Shown piece by piece: positions 52,201 to 61,200 of a stretch of DNA of 64,000 bases. This stretch comes from Metellina segmentata. Taxonomy: Eukaryota > Arthropoda > Arachnida > Araneae > Tetragnathidae. Below the pieces are notes generated by a model. It was given only the letters and a program-made list of their open reading frames with translations, was not told where the DNA came from and made no database searches. The position numbers were made by a program, and so were the translations under genes. Position 1 is the stretch's first letter, and the number at the start of each line of letters is the position of its first letter. The stretch spans positions 79,277,627 to 79,341,626 of the forward strand of contig OX375878.1 of assembly GCA_947359465.1 (NCBI GenBank). Direction: 5' to 3'.

Positions 52201-55200
52201 TTTAGATTTAATGTAATGGTACAATAAGCATAGCGCTCCTTTAAAAAGTTTTTGATTTGAGCAAATACATGGATTGATAAAATACATAAACATAAGAAAA
52301 TGAAAGTAAAAGGGTTGTACAGGACTAAAATATATATATTTAACTGATAATTTCATTTCTAATTCAGTTTAATACGTTGCAAAATAATTAGTTAAAGAGT
52401 TTAAGAATTTGTATTTTATTCACTTTCATGTTATCTGTGTATGTGTCTGTACATATTGAGTGGGAATAACTATATTATTAAACTTATTCATCTACTGAAA
52501 TATTGTTGAAGTTAATTTGTATAAAATAGATTAAAGGTTTAATCAAAATTCTATAGCTCATACAAACTTGCAAGGATTAATGAGCTTTCCTAAATAAAAG
52601 CCTATATTTTTTTTGGGTACATCATTATTGCACAGTAACAAATTTTTTTTATTTATGAAAATGTATTAATACAAACAAATAAAATTTTTTACCTTAAATG
52701 TAATGCTATGGTAGAAAAGTTGCTTATTTTTGCTATTCTTTCTACATCAGCTCATCGTTTCAAGACAGTTTGTGATTTTGGGTATGTTGCTCTTGATATT
52801 CTGTATGTATTTGGAGAAGACACTGGCACTTACATGTGCAAAGCCACAAATAGAGCAGGAGAAGCCATTACAACGTGCTCCATCAAAGTTGAAGGTAATT
52901 TTAACTGCAAGTTTTTAGCTAGTATTGAAAATTTTTAAAGCAAAGTTAAAAAAAAAGTATATATAATTTATTTTTCAATTTCTACTCTTAACAAGCTATG
53001 TTTGATGTAAAAATAAGTTACATCTATATTTTTTGCAACAATTTTACGTATTTATATTAATTAGGCGATTATAACAGGAATATCTGAGCTATGTTTAGAA
53101 AATTTCAAACAATTGTGTGAAAAATGTGTGTCATGAAGTTAAAAGTAAATGTATGAAATAAAAATAAAATGCTTTCCTGTATATTCAAAACTAAAAATTA
53201 ATTTTTAGGTTTTCATATATGTATGCTGTCGATTGAAATGATGATTACTTTTTGCTTCTATAAATCATTACTGTTTAAAATAAAATCAATTTACAAAATA
53301 AAATATGCAGTAAAATTAATTGTTTTGTAATAGTTATTTCTCTTATTTTGCTGCTATTAGAAAATGTTATGTTGCATCAAGAACATACTACTGCGATCAA
53401 AAAGTATCCGCAATACTTCCTTTAAAATGCATATATAGAAGATATCGTCTGCAAACTTTTATCAAATATTTTTACGATTTATCTAAATGTGTGGCAAGAA
53501 TCAAGGATTTATTTAATTTTATCATCTGTAAATAAATTTGTTTTTAATAAGAGAATAATTTTCACTTCGTTGATTTCCCAAAATGTCGAATGTAATTGAG
53601 CAAAGAACATGCATTCAATTTTATTTCCGCTATGGAATTTATGCTACAAACACATTTGAAATGTTCCAAAACGCTTTTACTGACGACTGTTTTGTTGAAA
53701 ACAACAGTATTTGATTTGTATAAAAAGTTAAGAAGATAGAGAATCCGTCGTAGATGATTCGTGATCTGGTAGACCGTCCACTTCGACTAATGATCAACAG
53801 ATTAATCAGGTCAGAGAATTGGTTTAAGGGGACCGGGAAGACTCTATCTCCTCCATGTTAAATTCACGAAATTCAAGACCCTTTTTCTCAATAACTATAA
53901 TAGTAATCAACACAAAATTTTTATGGTGGTTAGACTGATATGTTATACAAACTTTAACAGCTCACTTTTTTTTTATTTAAAAATTTTAATTTTATAGAAA
54001 TTTTTAACTGAATATCACTTTTTAGATAGCATTTTTCAACACATTTAAATTTCTAAAAAATTCAATTTTCAAAAAATCAAAAAATGCCCGTGTTAAAATC
54101 TTTAGAGATATAACACAAATATGTCATAAAAATATTAAGTCATTATGTTCAGTAGACTCTGAGAAAATGGGGCATGAAACTTAAAAATCTAAGTTTTGAG
54201 AAAAATGGATTTAAACATTTCAAATGAATTTTTATAAATAATTTTACGTCTAACCTTAATGAAATCCTGATTTATATAAAGGGTGATCTCTTTCATTTTT
54301 AATACATGTATCTTCAATTTTTATTTATGCTTTTCTTTCTATGGCTGGCCTTTTTACTGTATTCGGAGAGTTTTCGCTCTCCATCAATAACACGGTCTTA
54401 GTCCAGTTTTCTCAAAAATTTGTATAAAATGGCAGCCTGGATTGATTTTAACTCTAGATAATGTATTGCACTTTATAATATTTCCACTGTTGCAGCAGGA
54501 AACAGCATCAAACACTCCCAGTTTTAAAGTTTTCATGGTTACAAACACATTTTTTGGAACGCGAGTCCAAATCACATTGTTCACCGATTCATTTGGGTTT
54601 TGAGTCTTTCCGTGAACACATTTTTTCAACAATTCTGAATTCGCCAAGTCTCTGAAATTTGATTTACTTGTCTTCAAAATGTAGGCAGTATAAGGCAAGG
54701 CAATATGTGTGTGTTTATCATGGTAATATACATCACTTTTAGCTACAGCACGTTGAAATTTCCACCAGCTTTCATTCCCAACTGGACAAAGACCGTGATT
54801 TGGATTTAAGTTACTTGACAGTAAATAAAAATATTCTGCCCAGACAGATTGTTGCATATTGTGCAGAAAACCAACATTTATCCTTATTGCTAGTCCATAA
54901 TAGATCAAATGTCATGTCTCAGAAAATGCAAACTTATATCGCATGGTAAAATTAATAAAAATAGTTAGAAAAAAACTAAATGATTACAGTTAACTCTACT
55001 GTTACCAGATTATCGAAAATAATTTGAGTAAAGTAAAGTAAAAAATATAATATACATTGTTGAGCAACAACGATTAGAAATGTCCACAAACGGTTTGTTT
55101 ACATTTGAAAGGCCGTGTCAGATGTGAAGTGCTTATTGGAAACGTGCATAATTTTCAAACTTCCTCTTATTCTATTACCTAGTGTGATATATCATTGGAA

Positions 55201-58200
55201 ATAGGAGATTTTGAACTATTTAAAGGAGCAATAAAATAGAAATTGATTTTTTAGTCGAATTTTGCTTTCCCGGTCCCCTTAACAATAAGAGACATTTTTG
55301 AACAAGTTCCTATATCATTTGGCTCCTTCCAAGCAATTTTGTAATATCATTTAAGTTTGCGACGTGTCGCTTCTTGAGTTGTTCCAAAATCTTTGAATTT
55401 GTTCCTAAAACAGCAACGTGTTGTGTCCTGAGAGATGCTTTCTAAAGGCTATTCCTTTTTAAAACGCATTTTCTTTTCTTTTATTATTGACTTATTCTTA
55501 TTTCCACCGTGAAACTCCCTCTTCGTGGTCACCGTTTTCGTCCATTGATGCAATAAAAGAAATTCGATACAAACCCTGCAAAGGTTTTATAAAAACGACT
55601 ATAAGGCATGTTTTAAGGATTGGAAAAAACATTGGCAGAAGTGCATTGAAGTCGGAGGAGATTAAATTTTGACTAATAAATTGATATATTTTGTTTTATG
55701 ACATCATTTCGAGTACTTTTTTATCACTGTAGTATATATTTCGATATTTTCCTTATTAACGTTGTTCATTATAGAGCATCTGAGCTCAAAGCTGTCAATA
55801 ATAATAATTCCTTTTCACATTTTTAAAACTCATATTTTATTTTAGCCAAAGGATCAATTTACACTGATACTCTTCACGAAGAAGGATTACAAAAGATCCG
55901 TGCTTTGGAAGAGCATTATAGACCAGCTCGAGAAGAGGATATTATACCAGTCTCTCGACCTGTTTTCTTGACTCCATTGAAAAGCCAGGAAAATATTATT
56001 GAAGGGCAACCGATACATCTTGAGTGCAAACTAGAACCTGTTAATGATCCTAAACTCAAAGTAGAGTGGTATGTGAATGGCATTGAGATTAAAGCAGGTA
56101 AGATTTATTTGAAATTCAGATGAACTCAAATTTTTATACATAATTCTTTTCTACGTGGGAGAAAACAATAAAAATTTAAATTGCTGAAAAAGTAAACTGA
56201 GTCAGGAAATACTGAAACAATGAAAACATTTTCTAGTGCCTAACCACTAATTTCATTGGCTTTGGGCACTACAATTGGCGAACTGATGGCTACTTGTGAG
56301 GGAGTGTCCCCACACACAGTGAATAATCGCCATTACTTCTAATAGGGACAATTACCAATATTTATGTGCTTACTAGCATGAATTTGAACCCTGGACCTGC
56401 TTGATAGTAGAAAATGATATAACCACTATTCCAATTATCCTGGAATTTAGATTAGAATAGAGAATTTAGTCTCTTTGAATTCTTAACGGAAAAAACGTCC
56501 AATTTTTTTTTCTCATATTAAAATTCCAACATATCGCACTCCGGCAAGAAAAGTGACATAACTCAAAAGTGCAGCATTGGAGTAAAAGCACCTTAGAGGA
56601 AACAAAAAATTTATATTGAAATAGTATAAGCTTCTTTTAAATTTCAGGTAAGTATTTATGGCGGTATATTCTATAGAATAGTAATAAACACGCTGGGGCA
56701 CCTCATACATATTTTTCAATGACATAACCACAAAGTTTCATTTTTTGACTTGTGTTACTTTTCATGGTGAGATGAATACAGTTTTAAAACTTACAGTTTA
56801 AATTTATAGTTCTGACATATCTTATTATTGTTACATTTACAGCATATTAAAGTTATAAGCATATAAAGCCTAATATAAAGCCTAACTTTAATATGCCTGT
56901 ATATGCTGGTAAGTTGTCACATTTCGATCAAAATACATGAGAAATACACGAATAAAATTTTTTTAATGAATGTTATTGTGATTAAATTTGTTTAATATAT
57001 TATCGTATAAATTTTCAGTAAATTCTTTTTATATTTTGTTTAGGCCATCGATTTAGAACTATCCATGACTTTGGATATGTGGCTCTTGACATCTTGTACA
57101 GCTATGGTGAAGACAGTGGAACATATATGTGCAAGGCTTTCAATGAACTCGGTGAAGCAGTCACGACATGCTCTGTGAAAGTGGAAGGTACAATTTATGT
57201 ATTTTTTCATAAGGCATCAAGTTGTTAAAAATAAAGTTATTAAAGTATAATTTCATTGTAAAATATTCTCCTATCAATCAAAATATATTTTAAAATGAAT
57301 ACCCTTTAAGGATTACTATTTTCCAATGATAAATGTTTTAAACATGTTTAAAAATTACTTATATTGACTTCAAGAAAAATGAGCTTTTGCTGATTTTAAA
57401 TTCAAATTCTTTATTAGGCAGTAAATAATCTTAATGTTCATGGAGGCGTTCTTAGAATGGGATTTACAGCATTAAGCAATGAAATTCTATAGATAAATAT
57501 TGTATACTTATTAAAAATAAGGATTATAAATTTTTACAAGTTCATGTGTTTAGCTGGTTTACATATTTGTGTCAAGATTTTTAGCTGGTTTACATATTTG
57601 TGTCAAGATTAAACTGCTGAAATAATTTTGAGTTAATTAAACATGATAAATATATAAATATGCTAAAATTTTTATTATTTTTTTTTGAGAGAAATACTAT
57701 TTTGAACAATATTTCAAAACCAGTATTGAATTGATCATCTTAAGCAATTCTTAAGCCTCTAGTAATGAGTGTATATGCAATGTACCCTCTTTAATAAATT
57801 CTACTAAATTATAATTAAGTGTGTAAGCATTTTTTTTTGATAAAAATTTTACATGAACCACTGTTAATATATATTTTTATTTTAGACCGTAGAAATATCT
57901 ACTATGACACACAGCATCCGGAAGGTTTAGAAAAGATCCGTGAACTGGAATGTCAATCCAAATATCAACCAATTGAAGTTGAAGATAAGCCGATTTGCAA
58001 GCCATACTTTGTTTCAGAACTACGTGGCATAACTGAGTACAATGAAGGAAACTGTGCTCATTTTGAATGTAGAGTGGAACCATCTCATGATTCAGAACTG
58101 AAGATAGAAATCTTCCATAACGGAAAACCTCTGGATGCAGGTTAATATTTTCTTACTAGCTTATAGAATTTGCTCTGATTTTCATATTATCTCTTCCATT

Positions 58201-61200
58201 ATTTTTATAGCTAAAATTTGAAACCCTTGTAACACATAGTTTCTATAATTTTATATTGCTTTTTTCCCTGTGCCCCTGTAGGAAATTTAAGTAAGAAATG
58301 TATAGTTAAATTTATACACTATATTGACAAAAGCATTTGGACACTGCAGAAATTCGGAGGAGGATCCATTTATGTACGTGGTACCATGAACGCTGACGTG
58401 TACCTCGACGTTCTGGATAATTCGGCCTCGCCTACACTATGGCAATACTATGGCTATGATGGTTGTTTCTTCTAACAGGATCGATCTCTATGTCATACTG
58501 CAAAACATGTGCTGGACTGGTTTCATGAAAATGAGATCAATTTGCTTGATTGTCCTGTTTAGAGCCCCGATCTCAATCCGATAGAGAACTTTTGGGACAC
58601 ACTGGAGCGACAAGTATGACACCAGCACACACGCTCATCTTCACAACAATCTCTTCTCACAACCTTGCAAGAGGTATGGCGAGCTATTCCTTCCCAGACC
58701 TACAGAGAACTTGTGGAAAGTATGCCTCGACGTGTTGCAGCTGTAATACAACCAAGAGAAGGACCTACCCGTTACTAAATAGAATAATAAAACACTTTTT
58801 CTGAACAAAAATTGCAGTGTCCAAATACTTTTGTCCATATAGTGTACATCTATGACGAAAACAATTTCAATATTTTGTGTTGTAATCGAGTTTTGTGTTT
58901 TTACAGCTTCTCGCTTCCACGTGACTGTTGATTTTGGTTATGTGGCTTTGGACATAAGTCACATTTATCCCAAAGATGCTGGAGAGTATACAGTCAAGGC
59001 TTCAAACAGAATGGGAGAGGCCACAAGTACTATCAACATTCGCGTCAACAGTAAGTTCTTTGAAATATCCAATACAAACAAATGCTGACCCATAACAAGG
59101 TGAATGTAATGTATCCAAAAGTAACAAAGTTTAATTTAAAATAAATTTAGTTCTTTATGTCTTTATCACTTTATACAAAATCGGATTCATAAGTTTTGGT
59201 AAATTCATTAGAATTAATTTGAATATTTTACACTTAAAGTAAATTCTTCGTATGAAAATCCCACAGTTTCTTCCTTGTATGTGCTCTTGTGGGAAGATGA
59301 AATTCTCATTTAAACATGTGACTTTCAGGTGGATCTGGAGTGATATCAGATACCCAACACCCCGAGGGTCTTGCTAAAATACAAGCTTTAGAAGATGAAT
59401 CCAGACGTCAGCCCACAGATTTTACTGAAAAACGAACTTTCCAGAGACCAGTTTTTACTGCTCCTCTTCAAAATCTAGATTCCCTAGTGGAAGGTGCTAG
59501 TGCACACTTGGAGTGCAGACTTATACCAGTCGGAGATCCTACTCTCACTGTAGAATGGTTCTTCAATGAGAAACCCCTGCCACCAAGTACGTAATATGTG
59601 ATATAAATTTTTATGAAATTAATGATAATCTACAAACCTACAAGTTGTTCTGCCTAAATTTATATGTTGCTGATAAAAATTCATGTTTACTGTGCCTTAT
59701 TACAAACCTTTTACGTAACTTATTAAAAAATGACATCTTATACTATTCATGTTTTGCCCTGTAGGTTCTAGAGTCCAGACAATGCATGATTTTGGTTATG
59801 TAGCCTTAGACATTCAATATGTTCGCCCTGATGATGTTGGTATTTATACATGCAGAGCTAGAAATGAACTCGGAGAAGCAGTTACTACTGCATCAATTAA
59901 AGTACAAAGTAAGTTTGTACCTTCATTATTTATAACATATATTTATACTCTCAACTCTTAATGTAATATTTACTTTTATTTTTAAGCTTACAACATATCT
60001 GTGGTCAAGGGGAATAACTGGATATCTAAAAACTACTTTTCAGGAACGCCTTTTTAAGATTTGCCCTTTTCTTGTTAACTGAGTTTTTGTAAAAATTTAC
60101 TTTGGTTGCATTCTCTTTGTTACTCTTTTTTCAAGCACATTACTACCACCTCTCCAAGACAAATCCTCCAACAGACGCACTTATTTCATTTTAGTCAAAT
60201 TTGGACTTATCCAGTTATTTTCCTTGACCACGGATATATGCTTATTGTCTTGTATGGATGTTTCATTCTTTTGTTACAAATTATACAATTCAGTATTAAA
60301 ACAGAAACTAAGACAATTTTGTCAAAACTTTTCATAATACACTATACTATAATGGTATACTATGCTTAATAAAGAAATTATATTTTATTCCAGCTAAAGC
60401 ATTTATTGACCTTCAAAGTCACCATCCTGAAGGTTATGAAAAGATTCAAGAACTTGAGAATTACAAACTAGCACCTGCAGTGGAGGAACCAGAGAGAGCT
60501 TTTGAGAAACCAGTATTCACCATGGCTCTGCATGGTCCCAGTGAGGTGATGGAAGGTATGCCAGCCCATTTTGAGTGCAGAGTAGTGCCTATTGGAGATC
60601 CAAATCTCAAAATTCAGTGGTTTGTCAATGGAGTTGCTCTTAAACAAGGTAAGATGCCAAGTGGTTATTCATCTCACAATTGCTCTGTGTTATCAGACTG
60701 TAATTGGAATTTAATATACGAATATAAGTTTATTCTTTACCTGTTGGATGCAAAGCGAAATTTTCGTAGTTTTTTTTATTTTTTAAAAGTTTGCCAATTT
60801 ATACTTAATTCTTAAAAAAGCAGTGGCAGATTCATGATGATTTAAAAATACTATTATCCTGACTGTTTCAAATAAAAGTACATTTTAAACTGAGAAAATA
60901 AATAATTTTTGCTATTTGTATTTTGCAAATAGCTTGCTAAACAGATAATACTATTGAGCACACGCTTTGTTACAGTTCATTACTGTATGAACGAATAACA
61001 AGAATTTGCTCCTTGAAGGGCAAAATCGATATTTTTATGTACTAAGATTTCTATTTGGTGTGCTCTATAAGTACAGGTATTAGCACAGTGCTTCATTAAA
61101 AAAGTAATTTTTAGAGGAATGTTGCTCTTCGAAACGTAAATTGATCAAATTAGATTGATCACTATCAAAATTAATACTTTAACAACTTTTTCATTATTTG

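Larger units (their letters stand above)
53583..55675 (+). pseudogene. Mariner transposase remnant (SETMAR-like), interrupted and decayed
   Basis: The first piece (53583-53823) reads MSNVIEQRTCIQFYFRYGIY, then TFEMFQNAFTDDCF, and in other frames SGRPSTSTND and QINQVRELV, the N-terminal DNA-binding part of mariner transposase. After the nested element, 55283-55675 gives ISFGSFQAIL, RRVAS-VVPKSLN, then SSWSP and near the end CFKDWKKHWQKCIEVGGD. The catalytic middle is missing, and there are several frameshifts and stops. The insertion site falls after the Q-VRELV segment. Confidence 0.8.
53388..55732 (+). mobile_element. Dead mariner element, split by a nested transposon
   Basis: Imperfect terminal repeats CTACTGCGATCAAAAAGTAT (left) and, reversed, CTACAGTGATAAAAAAGTAC (right) are flanked by TA on both sides. 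Inside are broken mariner transposase pieces on either side of an inserted TTAA element. Without the insert the element is about 890 bp, shorter than a full mariner, so its middle is also deleted. Confidence 0.8.

Noticed and set aside
53320..53535. 71-codon + strand frame upstream of the mariner remnant
   Set aside because: It spans the mariner's left terminal repeat and flank and has no domain.
56370..56443. tRNA gene on the minus strand
   Set aside because: A- and B-box-like words are present but no acceptable cloverleaf or anticodon arm forms; a SINE head fits better.
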